Of a stretch of 64,000 bases of DNA, positions 53,462 through 62,502 are shown piece after piece. The number at the start of each line of letters is the position of its first letter. Within the stretch, counting starts at the first letter, position 1. The stretch is from an uncultured Bacilli bacterium (lineage in GTDB: Bacteria; Bacillota_I; Bacilli_A; RFN20; CAG-449). The position numbers and the translations under genes are program-made. The stretch is from contig CALVJL010000001.1 in the NCBI GenBank assembly GCA_944332075.1, positions 67,787-131,786 on the forward strand, in the 5' to 3' direction. The notes beneath the pieces are model-generated. The model was not told the origin of the DNA and did no database searches. It saw only the letters and a list, made by a program, of their open reading frames with translations.

Positions 53462-54319
53462 ATGAAGAAACAATTATTATTCACTTTATTAACCTTGACA
53501 TTATTAACAGCTTGTGGGGGAACAACTTCATCAGTTGCTTCCTCTGCTCCTGTTAGCAGTCCATCATCTACGACAACTTCAGAAGTTTCATCTTCAACTT
53601 CTGATAGTTCTTATTCTGATTTCGACTTATCGTTTAGAGGAATCACCATCGATAATGTTTATGAAGATTATTCATCAGCATCATTTGGTGGAATGCTTGA
53701 GGATATCGGTATTGGAGCTTGGATGGTAGTCGGTGATGAATACACAATTAATGTCGATATTAAAGATCTTTCAGATCAAACCATTTCTGTCGAGTTTGAT
53801 GATCCAAGTATTTGCGAGTATCGACTTGATGAAATTGATGGTCAAAAATCGCAAAAATTAATTCCGTTAAAAACTGGTGGTACTACAATGCGTATCTACG
53901 ACGCTAATCACGATTTAATCTACCGCAATGCGATTAATTGCCGCGTTGCTATTAGAGATATTGATACAATGTTTGAGGTTCTCTACCAAGCTGATTACTG
54001 GGCTGGAGCCTTCTCATCAGCTGCAGGAATCGGTTATTACCGCTTCTCAATGTCATCCGACGAAAACCACAATATCATAACAATATCTGGTCAAGATTCA
54101 GGAATTAGTTACGCACCAGCGCAATTTGAAGTTGATCTCGATAATTATGTCGAATCAGATGTCGAAACTTTCCATACTTTCGACTTCAGTTGCACAATGC
54201 TTACCACCGATACTAGCTTAAATATCACGCATTTTGCTGTATCTTTATCACTTGACACAATCTATGTTTCTGAAGATATCGGAATTCTCGATTTCTTTAG
54301 ACCAGTCTATCTCGATTAA
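53462..54319 (+). CDS. Secreted lipoprotein, unknown function
   Basis: 285 residues. Lipobox LTAC (Cys18), a Ser/Thr-rich linker (residues 20-50), then a compact acidic domain. I recognise no family. Starts 17 bases after the previous gene, with CGGAG upstream. Second of the four-lipoprotein operon. Confidence 0.8.
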   Translation: MKKQLLFTLLTLTLLTACGGTTSSVASSAPVSSPSSTTTSEVSSSTSDSSYSDFDLSFRGITIDNVYEDYSSASFGGMLEDIGIGAWMVVGDEYTINVDIKDLSDQTISVEFDDPSICEYRLDEIDGQKSQKLIPLKTGGTTMRIYDANHDLIYRNAINCRVAIRDIDTMFEVLYQADYWAGAFSSAAGIGYYRFSMSSDENHNIITISGQDSGISYAPAQFEVDLDNYVESDVETFHTFDFSCTMLTTDTSLNITHFAVSLSLDTIYVSEDIGILDFFRPVYLD

Positions 54320-54343
54320 TTAGAAAGGGGATTAAATCAGGAT

Positions 54344-56998
54344 ATGAAAAAAACTAAAATATTAACTTTAGTAGCAATGGCAGCATTATTAGCTGCTTGC
54401 GGAGGAACATCTTCTTCAGTTTCCTCATCATCACAAGGAGGTAGCACACCTTCTACTTCACAAACTCCATCAGTTTCGTCTGAAACTAGTACTGCTACTA
54501 GTTCCCAAGGCGGAAGTTCTTCAACAACTAGCCAAACACCGGTTGAAGAAGAATACCGCGTCAATATCGGAGCAACTATGGGAGGTGTTACTGTAACTAG
54601 CGATAAAGAAAAAGCTAAGGCTGGGGAAGTTATTACCTTAACTGTTACTGTCACTAATAATAGTTATACAGTCACTGGGGTTTTCTATGATGAATCTGCT
54701 TGTACCAAAACAAACGATACCACATATTGGTTCATTATGCCGGATCACCCAGTAACTGTTACTGTTAGAGCAAATGTCGAAGGCGATGTTACTTTACAAG
54801 GCGATATCACTGCAGCTCTTACTGAGGAAAACGGAATTTATGTAGCTAGAAACGTTAGAGTCGATGCTGATAGTGACTTCAATTTAGTCATTAAAAGTGG
54901 TGATACTACCGAAGAACTCGATTCTTTCTCGCTTGATAGATGCAAAACAACTGCGAATATTGAATACTCAAGACAAAATGAATATGCTTTTGAAATTAAA
55001 GGTGGCTGCACATATGATTTCTTCTACGATGTCAATAATGGCGCGCGTCCTTTCTATGTAAGAAGAACTGCTGTAAATTCATTACCTTCTGGTGAAGATT
55101 CACTCTATAGTTTATTTGCTGGATCAATTCTTTCTGAATACACAGTTAACCCTCAAGGTATCACAGCAATTAACTATAAAAATGAAGCTGCTAATGAAAC
55201 TTATCAATGGAAGTTATATAACAATAACACATCATATGCTAAAGTAACTGAAAGCGATAGCACTGGTGCAGTTAAAACTAAGGCTGAAGTTTATACTAAG
55301 CTTGAAGATTCTACATTAACTATTGTTGATACTTATACCCCATCGACTGAAGATGCTTATAAATATGATTACTCTTGCTCGGGTGATTCAAAAAAGTATG
55401 CCGGCCGTTATGTTGTTAGCGATAACGATGAAGATGGTGATTTAACAAGCGATATTGGATTTGAACAATACTCAAATTATGTTAATTCACACACAGCTGA
55501 TTTCGTTCTTAAACAAGGATATAACCACGGCATGGAATCAATTGAAACAGACTTTATGCATTCCTACCGTGTCGGAATGACTGTTGAAGATTATATCAAG
55601 CAAGCTTCAGTTAATATTACCTCCGAAGATACTGCTGAAGGATTTACCACAAAAATTGTCTCTTCAAAAACTTATGATGATACTGGCTCTAATGGTGGAG
55701 TTGGTAAATACCATCTTGAATATCGAGCAACACTTAATTTCAAAGATGACGGAACATTATTATCTGTCGACTATGAGTATAAAACCTTTGATGAATCAGT
55801 GTTTAATTTCACTAATTTTACTTGGCTTAGCGGAGATACAGCTAGTAACTATGCAAATAATGGCAAGTTAGTCAACCATGTCACCGCAACCTATAAATAC
55901 GGCACTGAATCAGCACCTGATTATACATTTGATGTCACACCTTACTTTGTCTCCCAAATCAAAGACCTCAGCGTTAATAATCCAGATGCTGATATTGATG
56001 CCGCTAACAAATTAAATGTCGGTGATGCAGCTGAAGATTATGCCACTTGCACTTATTTACCAGAAACTGCGCTCGATACTTGGCAATATGAATTTCTCTC
56101 TTCTAGTAATGAAAATGTCATCGCTTATGATGATTCATATGTTGAATATGCTGCTATTGGAGATGGAACAACTACATTAACATTTGGTTCTGTCAATGGA
56201 TTAGGAACATCTGCTACAGTTGATGTCACAGTAGCATATACTTATAAATTAAGAAATATTTACCTTTATGAAGATTTCGGAAAATATGCACCTATCACTA
56301 GTTCTTCATCCGCAGAACTCAACGCAGGTACAGTTGCTGAATATGGTTTACAAGCTAAAGAATCTGACCACAACAGTGTCATTCCTCTACCAAGCGATGC
56401 AACACTAGAAGTAATTGAAGGCAGCGATCTTGGTGTTACAGCAACTTTAAATTTTGCAAAAGGAACCATAACTGTCGATGCTAGCAGAGCCTCTGTTACA
56501 AAAGCAAGTGATTTCACAGTCAGATTAAATACTTCATATTATGATCCAGAATGGGTTGATTCGCCAATTGAATTCACATTCACAATTTTACCTGGTGTCA
56601 GCGTTGACGGAATTGTCGGTACATACTTACCTAACGATTCATCTTATGCCGGTGATTCAATCACCTTTACTAAAAATTCTACTTCATCAATTCCAGGATA
56701 TGAAGGAACATTACCTTATATTGGAACAATGACCGCAGACAAGACTTCTTATAGTTTTGCATGGGGAATTAATGAATTAGGTGAAATTGAAACACAATTC
56801 TTAAGTGGCGCTTTACCTGAAGGAGCAATGGTTAATTTAGACCTCGTCTACCACTCAGATACTGAATCACTTGATGTCATCTTCTCTTACTCTGTTATTG
56901 GTGATACATCTGGAGGAGATTTCGGAACTACCTACGAAGTCATCGGCTATTACGATGAAGAAAACTTCCCTGTTTACGTTACTTTCAACAAACAATAG
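54344..56998 (+). CDS. Large secreted lipoprotein, unknown function
   Basis: 884 residues. Lipobox LAAC (Cys19), Ser/Thr linker to about 65, then a repeat-like module ending YWFIMPDHPVTVTVRAN that resembles the tail of InlB B-repeat domains. The rest is beta-rich with no recognised enzyme motif; it contains Asp/Asn-rich turns and IPLPSDATLEVIEGSDLGV-type segments that look Ig-like. GAAAGGGGA precedes the ATG. Third gene of the operon. Confidence 0.82.
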   Translation: MKKTKILTLVAMAALLAACGGTSSSVSSSSQGGSTPSTSQTPSVSSETSTATSSQGGSSSTTSQTPVEEEYRVNIGATMGGVTVTSDKEKAKAGEVITLTVTVTNNSYTVTGVFYDESACTKTNDTTYWFIMPDHPVTVTVRANVEGDVTLQGDITAALTEENGIYVARNVRVDADSDFNLVIKSGDTTEELDSFSLDRCKTTANIEYSRQNEYAFEIKGGCTYDFFYDVNNGARPFYVRRTAVNSLPSGEDSLYSLFAGSILSEYTVNPQGITAINYKNEAANETYQWKLYNNNTSYAKVTESDSTGAVKTKAEVYTKLEDSTLTIVDTYTPSTEDAYKYDYSCSGDSKKYAGRYVVSDNDEDGDLTSDIGFEQYSNYVNSHTADFVLKQGYNHGMESIETDFMHSYRVGMTVEDYIKQASVNITSEDTAEGFTTKIVSSKTYDDTGSNGGVGKYHLEYRATLNFKDDGTLLSVDYEYKTFDESVFNFTNFTWLSGDTASNYANNGKLVNHVTATYKYGTESAPDYTFDVTPYFVSQIKDLSVNNPDADIDAANKLNVGDAAEDYATCTYLPETALDTWQYEFLSSSNENVIAYDDSYVEYAAIGDGTTTLTFGSVNGLGTSATVDVTVAYTYKLRNIYLYEDFGKYAPITSSSSAELNAGTVAEYGLQAKESDHNSVIPLPSDATLEVIEGSDLGVTATLNFAKGTITVDASRASVTKASDFTVRLNTSYYDPEWVDSPIEFTFTILPGVSVDGIVGTYLPNDSSYAGDSITFTKNSTSSIPGYEGTLPYIGTMTADKTSYSFAWGINELGEIETQFLSGALPEGAMVNLDLVYHSDTESLDVIFSYSVIGDTSGGDFGTTYEVIGYYDEENFPVYVTFNKQ

Positions 56999-57007
56999 GA
57001 GAATACA

Positions 57008-58393
57008 ATGAGAAAAAAATTAATCTTATCATTACTTGTCTTATCATCAATCGGTTTAACCGCATGTAATCAAGGTACGACGAGTCTCATGTCAAGTGGT
57101 GAAAGTTCATCTTCGCAAACAAGTATAGTATCAAGTGACAATGTCTCAACAGTTGGCGAAGCTTTACAAGCTTTAAAAACAATTGACTTTGAACTTGTAA
57201 CTATTTCAACCAATGAGGGAAAAGTTTTCGATACTGTCTTTACTCAAGATTTCACTTATGACGCATTAAATAGTCAAGGTTATTTAGTCAAAGATGGAAA
57301 AGTTTATCCATATATTGATGACAATCAAACAATTCGAACTGGTTTAGAATCAACTTTCACTTCTCTCTATGGTCAAGACGGGGCAGTGAGCAATTTCGAT
57401 CTCGATTTATCACTATTGGATTATAGCACTGAAGAAGTGACTTCCTTAAAACGCGATTTTGTTGTACCTATTATCAAAATGATGGGTATAGGGGAAGAAT
57501 ACTACACAACTGTGCTCTCATGCCGCCTTTATCTAGATGGAAATAAAGCAACTGATTTAGGAATTGAAGTAAATGTCGATGGTTCAATCTACCGCGGTTT
57601 AATTCTTGATTATGAAGGGGAATTTGACTACGTTGATGAATTCATCAAAAATGATGCTTTATCCACAATTGACCCATTATTACTGCATGTAAAGGAATTA
57701 TTCGATCAAGATAATTATACTCTTTGCTTATATGATGATGCTTCAACACCAGATACTCCGACATCATATTCATATTTCACTGATGATTACTATATTCAAA
57801 TCTTTACAAATGCTTATATCGCTCTTAATCCATTAGCTCAGTCACAGCAATATGGTTATATGGAAATTCTTAATCCAGATACACCTATTAATGTAAATGG
57901 TCAAGACTTAATCTTTGATGATATTTATATGTTTACTTATAGTGGAAGTTATGAAACTGAAGGAAGCTTAGGTATTTATACCCGTGATAATCCTTCAAAA
58001 CCTGGCTATGCTCAAGGTGCTTTCACTTATCGCTGCACAGATATTTCACAGGTTATGAATTATCCGCGTTACTCATCGCTTTTCTCGTATCTCCAAGTTT
58101 TTGAAGAAACTGAAAGCGAAATAGAGGGAGCGAGAACTTTCTCAACAACTTATCAACCAGTTATCGCTGATATTTTAGATAATTATGGCTTAACCGGTGG
58201 ATTTGATAACTATGGAGGAATTGAAACATTACAGATTATTGATATCCCAGAAAGCAACCGGGCTAATGAACGCGTTATCTTCCGTTTATTAACTCCAGGC
58301 GGAACTGGTTACTATGATCTTGATCACACCAATTTCGGAAGTACAGAATTTGCTCCATTTGAAGATTTAAGGCAATCGCTTAATCTCGATTAA
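57008..58393 (+). CDS. Secreted lipoprotein, unknown function
   Basis: 461 residues. Lipobox LTAC (Cys20), a short Ser/Thr linker, then an alpha/beta domain that starts VGEALQALKTIDFELVTISTNEG. No family recognised. Nine bases after the previous gene; AGGAGA upstream. Fourth and last gene; a terminator follows. Confidence 0.8.
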   Translation: MRKKLILSLLVLSSIGLTACNQGTTSLMSSGESSSSQTSIVSSDNVSTVGEALQALKTIDFELVTISTNEGKVFDTVFTQDFTYDALNSQGYLVKDGKVYPYIDDNQTIRTGLESTFTSLYGQDGAVSNFDLDLSLLDYSTEEVTSLKRDFVVPIIKMMGIGEEYYTTVLSCRLYLDGNKATDLGIEVNVDGSIYRGLILDYEGEFDYVDEFIKNDALSTIDPLLLHVKELFDQDNYTLCLYDDASTPDTPTSYSYFTDDYYIQIFTNAYIALNPLAQSQQYGYMEILNPDTPINVNGQDLIFDDIYMFTYSGSYETEGSLGIYTRDNPSKPGYAQGAFTYRCTDISQVMNYPRYSSLFSYLQVFEETESEIEGARTFSTTYQPVIADILDNYGLTGGFDNYGGIETLQIIDIPESNRANERVIFRLLTPGGTGYYDLDHTNFGSTEFAPFEDLRQSLNLD

Positions 58394-58396
58394 AAC

Positions 58397-58428
58397 AAAA
58401 AGGACTGTTCGTAAGAACAATCCTTTTT
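58397..58428. terminator. Terminator between the lipoprotein operon and the P-ATPase gene
   Basis: AAAAAGGACTGTTC (58397-58410) / GAACAATCCTTTTT (58415-58428), one mismatch, loop GTAA. Serves both convergent genes. Confidence 0.75.
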
Positions 58429-58436
58429 AATTTGCT

Positions 58437-61214
58437 TTATAAAAGTCTGCCATAATGTTTCTTATAGAGATACTTTGCAATCGTAGTTAATATTGAATAA
58501 ATTAAAACAAATATAATCATAAACAATATAAATGACGGATTTATCGGTGAAAAATCAAAGATGGTATTAACGTTTGGAACATAAATAACAAAGAAACCTA
58601 ATAAACAAGAAACAATAATTCCAAGTGATAAAGTAATAGATGGAAACGATTGAATTAAAGGTAATTTTTCGGTTCTTAAGAAAGCATAGACAACGTTTTG
58701 AGTTAATAAAGATTCTAAGAAGAATCCTGATTGGAAAATCGTCATGAATAAAATGAATTCTGGGCTGTTGCTTTCCCAAAGTTTATTAAATTGACTGCCG
58801 ACTGCCATTGGGCAAATATAGTACATCAATAAAGCAAATGTTAACATATCGACAAGAGAAGATATTGGGCCAAAGGTAAACATAAAGTTTCTAATTTGCC
58901 GAGATGAGAAATTTAATGGCTTAAGAATTTGTGATTCATCAACTTTATCAAAAGGAATAACTCCGCATGAGATATCGGTAATGATGTCGAGCAAGATCAA
59001 GTGTAAAGCCCTCATCGGCATAAAAGGAATCCATAAAGCTCCAATCGATTGCGAAATCATGTTACCGAAATTTGAGGAAGTTTGACCCTTAAGATATTTC
59101 ATCATATTAACATAGGATTTTCTGCCTTCGATAATCCCGTCTTTTAAAACCTCTAAATTATTTTCCATCATAACGATATCCGCGGCTTCTTTAGCAATAT
59201 CCGTTGCATCTTTAAAAGAAATACCGACATCAGCCAAACGAAGGGATGGAGCATCGTTGATTCCATCACCCATGAAACCAACGGTATGCTTAAATTTATT
59301 TTCTTTTAAAGCTTTGACAATACGATATTTATCATCTGGGCTAAGTTTATAGAAAATATTATATTCTTCGACTTTATTTTGGAGTTCAGTATCATCCATT
59401 GCAGAAATTTCTTCTCCGGAAAGATATTTAACATTAGTAAATCCAGTTTTTTTTGTAACTTCTAAAGTAGTTTGTAAATTATCTCCGGTTAACACCTTAA
59501 TTTCCACTCCATAATGACGCAAAGAATTTAAAGCTGATTCTGCATTGCTCTTAACTTTATCTTCAAATGATAAAAAGCCTAAAAATGTCATATCTTTTTC
59601 ATCTGAAATATTAACTGTAGCCTTTTCATCCATTTCACGAATAGCTAATAAAATAACTCTTCTTCCCCGTCTTTCCTCTTGATTGACTTTACGAAGAATT
59701 TTTTCTTTAATCTCGTCAGTAAGTGCGATAGCTTCTGTATTATTTCTAAGTTTTACTTTAGAAATGGTCTCAAGCATTTCTTTACAGGCACCTTTAGTGA
59801 TTAAGTACTTTTTCTTATCAGTTACATTTTCTAAAAACACCGATAATCTCTTGCGGTGGAAATCAAATGGCAATTCGTCAATTTTTTGATAATCGGAAGA
59901 AATATCTAAAATATGTGAAGCGTTCAATGAAGAAAAATAAATAATTGATTTATCGATAACTGAACGAATTCCGCTTTGGAAATACGAATTTAAATATGCG
60001 TATTGTAAAACATAATCGTCATCATTATCATCGTCTAAATTAAAGTAATCGCATAAAGTTGAACTCGCTTCGGTTAAAGTACCGGTTTTGTCTGTGCATA
60101 ATACATCCATCGCTCCAAAGTTTTGGATAGTATTAATATCTTTTACAATAACCTTTTTTTCTGACATTTTTAAAGCGCCTTTAGCCAGATTAGAAGCTAC
60201 CTGCATCGGTAATAAGCTCGGCATAATACCAACCGCGACAGTAATAGCAAAGACAAAAGCTTCAATCCATTGATGATAGTCGTTATATCCGCTAATGGTG
60301 ATGCCTGATGGCGAGATATTTATTCCTATTCCGTCTACTAAGAAAACTATCGGCAGCATGATGACTAAAAAAGTAACTAAAAGCTTAGAGACGCTATCAA
60401 TTCCTTTTTCAAATGCTGTTTTTCCTTTTTTCTCAACTACTTTTTTAGCTAATTGACCAAAAATTGTTTTATCGCCAACAGCAATAATTATTCCTTTTCC
60501 TTGCCCAGAAACAATATTTGAACCAGAGAACAATAAGCACTGTGCATCAAAAATTGATGATACATTATCTTCTAACGGCAAATCATTCTTTTCAACCGCT
60601 TCAGATTCTCCAGTCAAGCTCGCCTGAGAAACAAATAAATCTTTTGATTCAATGACTCTAATATCAGCAGGGACCATGTCACCAGCTGACAAAGCGACAA
60701 TATCCCCAACAACCAATTCACTATTTGGAAGTTCAATCTTGGCATTATCACGAATAATAGTTGATGTATTTTCTGATAAAGATTTCAAGGCCTGTGTGCT
60801 TCTAAGAGACTTATTTTTTTGAACAAAGCCAACTAACCCTGACATCAAAATAATAATGATTAAAATAAGCGGCGTAATCCACCAAGTCATTTTCTCTTCT
60901 TGTGAAGATGGAGCAAAATAAGAAACAAGCCCTGAAACTATCGCGACAAAAAGCATTATAAAAATAAATGGTGAACTAAAAGATTCTAATAATCTAATGA
61001 ATACAGTTTCGTCTTTAGCTTTCGATAAGATATTTTTTCCATACTTCTCTTCGCTAGCATTTCTTTCTTCTAATGAAAGGCCCTTATTAGCATCAGAAGA
61101 AAGACTTCGGAGGCACTGATCTTTCGTTAACTTTGCATTTTCAAATAATTCTTTTGAAACATCATTTTTATTGATTAACTCAGTTTTATTAATTTTATTC
61201 TTTTTTAAAATCAT
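58437..61214 (-). CDS. mgtA: Magnesium-transporting P-type ATPase (MgtA type)
   Basis: 925 residues. Cation ATPase N-terminus, actuator ASLTGESEAVEKN, phosphorylation site VLCTDKTGTLTEASS (Asp near 375), ATP-binding LTGDNLQTTLEVT and hinge MGDGINDAPSLRLADVGISF, then the C-terminal membrane helices. GQTSSNFGNMISQSIGALWIPFMPMRALHLILLDIITDIS is the MgtA/MgtB type. GGAGG is seven bases before the ATG. No M-box riboswitch is seen in the 100 bases upstream. Confidence 0.92.
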   Translation of the reverse strand: MILKKNKINKTELINKNDVSKELFENAKLTKDQCLRSLSSDANKGLSLEERNASEEKYGKNILSKAKDETVFIRLLESFSSPFIFIMLFVAIVSGLVSYFAPSSQEEKMTWWITPLILIIIILMSGLVGFVQKNKSLRSTQALKSLSENTSTIIRDNAKIELPNSELVVGDIVALSAGDMVPADIRVIESKDLFVSQASLTGESEAVEKNDLPLEDNVSSIFDAQCLLFSGSNIVSGQGKGIIIAVGDKTIFGQLAKKVVEKKGKTAFEKGIDSVSKLLVTFLVIMLPIVFLVDGIGINISPSGITISGYNDYHQWIEAFVFAITVAVGIMPSLLPMQVASNLAKGALKMSEKKVIVKDINTIQNFGAMDVLCTDKTGTLTEASSTLCDYFNLDDDNDDDYVLQYAYLNSYFQSGIRSVIDKSIIYFSSLNASHILDISSDYQKIDELPFDFHRKRLSVFLENVTDKKKYLITKGACKEMLETISKVKLRNNTEAIALTDEIKEKILRKVNQEERRGRRVILLAIREMDEKATVNISDEKDMTFLGFLSFEDKVKSNAESALNSLRHYGVEIKVLTGDNLQTTLEVTKKTGFTNVKYLSGEEISAMDDTELQNKVEEYNIFYKLSPDDKYRIVKALKENKFKHTVGFMGDGINDAPSLRLADVGISFKDATDIAKEAADIVMMENNLEVLKDGIIEGRKSYVNMMKYLKGQTSSNFGNMISQSIGALWIPFMPMRALHLILLDIITDISCGVIPFDKVDESQILKPLNFSSRQIRNFMFTFGPISSLVDMLTFALLMYYICPMAVGSQFNKLWESNSPEFILFMTIFQSGFFLESLLTQNVVYAFLRTEKLPLIQSFPSITLSLGIIVSCLLGFFVIYVPNVNTIFDFSPINPSFILFMIIFVLIYSILTTIAKYLYKKHYGRLL

Positions 61215-61315
61215 TTCAATGTCCTCCTTTTCCCTGCCTTCTAATCTACTCTATGCCTTAGAAAAGTAGAACATTTTTTTACTATTTTCGATATTTTAAT
61301 TACTTCAAATCACAT

Positions 61316-62229
61316 TTATTGATTGTCTAGATTATTTTTGTGCTTAAATAATGGTTTATCGCTGCTAGTCAAAATTGCTCCGATAATCATTATTGCTAAA
61401 GCTATAACATATTGAAATGTCGGTATTTGAAAAAATAAAATCAAAGAAAATATTGAAGCGACGAACGGATTTATCGCATAATAAGCACTTGTGCGAGCGG
61501 CTCCGATATATCTCTGTGCATAAATATAAAAAAGAATTGATAATCCATAAGCAACTATTCCGACTCCAATTGCAGCAAATATTGTCCAACTAGAAGTAAT
61601 TGTTTCTCCAATAGCAAACCCTATAATTAACGACCCTGTTCCGGAAAATATTCCCTTAATTAAGACAATAAAAATAGGATCAGAATTAGAAGTCTTTTTG
61701 GTGCAATTATTTTCTATTCCCCAGCAAACGGCAGCTAATAAAACAAATAATGAGCCTAACGAAAAATTTAAAGATTCATCATTTTCAAAAGACAAAATTA
61801 AACAAGAAATAGTAATAGTTATTATGCCGAGAATAACCCGTAAAGACATTTTTTCTTTAAATACGACAAAGGCAATTATCGCTGTCATTACAATCTCAAA
61901 ATTATTTAATAATGATACATTTGCCGCTGAAGAATATTTTAAACCATACATCAAAAGTATCGGGGCTGCAATATCAAGAATAATCATTAAGAAAATATAT
62001 ATAAAATCTTTACGTTGAAATTTTGAATTATCAGAAGGTATTTGAAATATTTTTTTACAAGAAAAATTATTATCATACAAACACCTGCTCCTAAATAAAG
62101 AAACCCTGCCATTAAAGTCGGAGCGAGATAATTTAACAATATTTTTGATAAAGGCGATGAAAGAGAATAGCATAAAGCGGCTAAAATCGCTAATGATATT
62201 CCTTTTTTATTAGATTTTTTATCTTCCAT
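61316..62229 (-). pseudogene. EamA/DMT-family transporter interrupted by a one-base frameshift
   Basis: The N-terminus (MEDKKSNKKGISLAILAALCY, SSPLSKILLNYLAPTLMAGFLYLGAG) runs in one frame from 62229; the rest (IPSDNSKFQRKDFIYIFLMIILDIAAPILLMYGLKY to the end at 61316) is in another. Both belong to one ten-helix drug/metabolite transporter. The break is at 62050-62056, a run of seven A's on the coding strand; eight would restore the frame. It could be a real loss, phase variation, a sequencing error in a homopolymer, or ribosomal slippage (A-AAA-AAA in phase). Confidence 0.8.
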
Positions 62230-62502
62230 AATTTTATTTTATTATTATCTAAATAAATTTTGAACAAACGAAAATAGGCGTTGCTTTTACTTTCGGGCAT
62301 TTTATACCCAACGCTAACGCCGTTTACTTGCTCTTGCCGATAAATATCTGCCGCATCTATTGAAATAATCCTATACCTTTTTTCATTTTAACCTAACCCT
62401 TCTATTGCCGTTTTGAGCTAAAATTTAGTATTTCCATTCCCGTTTCGAATCGTATTATGGGGTATCGTATTACAAAAACTTAAAATATTTTATCTGGCAA
62501 TG
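62230..62502. other. Gene-free stretch before the right-edge gene
   Basis: 273 bases with no convincing gene. The part around 62275-62345 is visibly richer in G and C than the neighbours and holds an imperfect inverted repeat, GGCGTT near 62277 with AACGCC near 62323. A -rich tract near 62375 and a partial direct repeat ATCGTATTA near 62451 and 62465 are the only other marks. No terminator seen. Confidence 0.4.

Noticed and set aside
61215-61315. M-box riboswitch before mgtA
   Set aside because: Only 100 bases are available and none of the M-box stems is seen; just a GGAGG ribosome-binding site and a T-rich tract.
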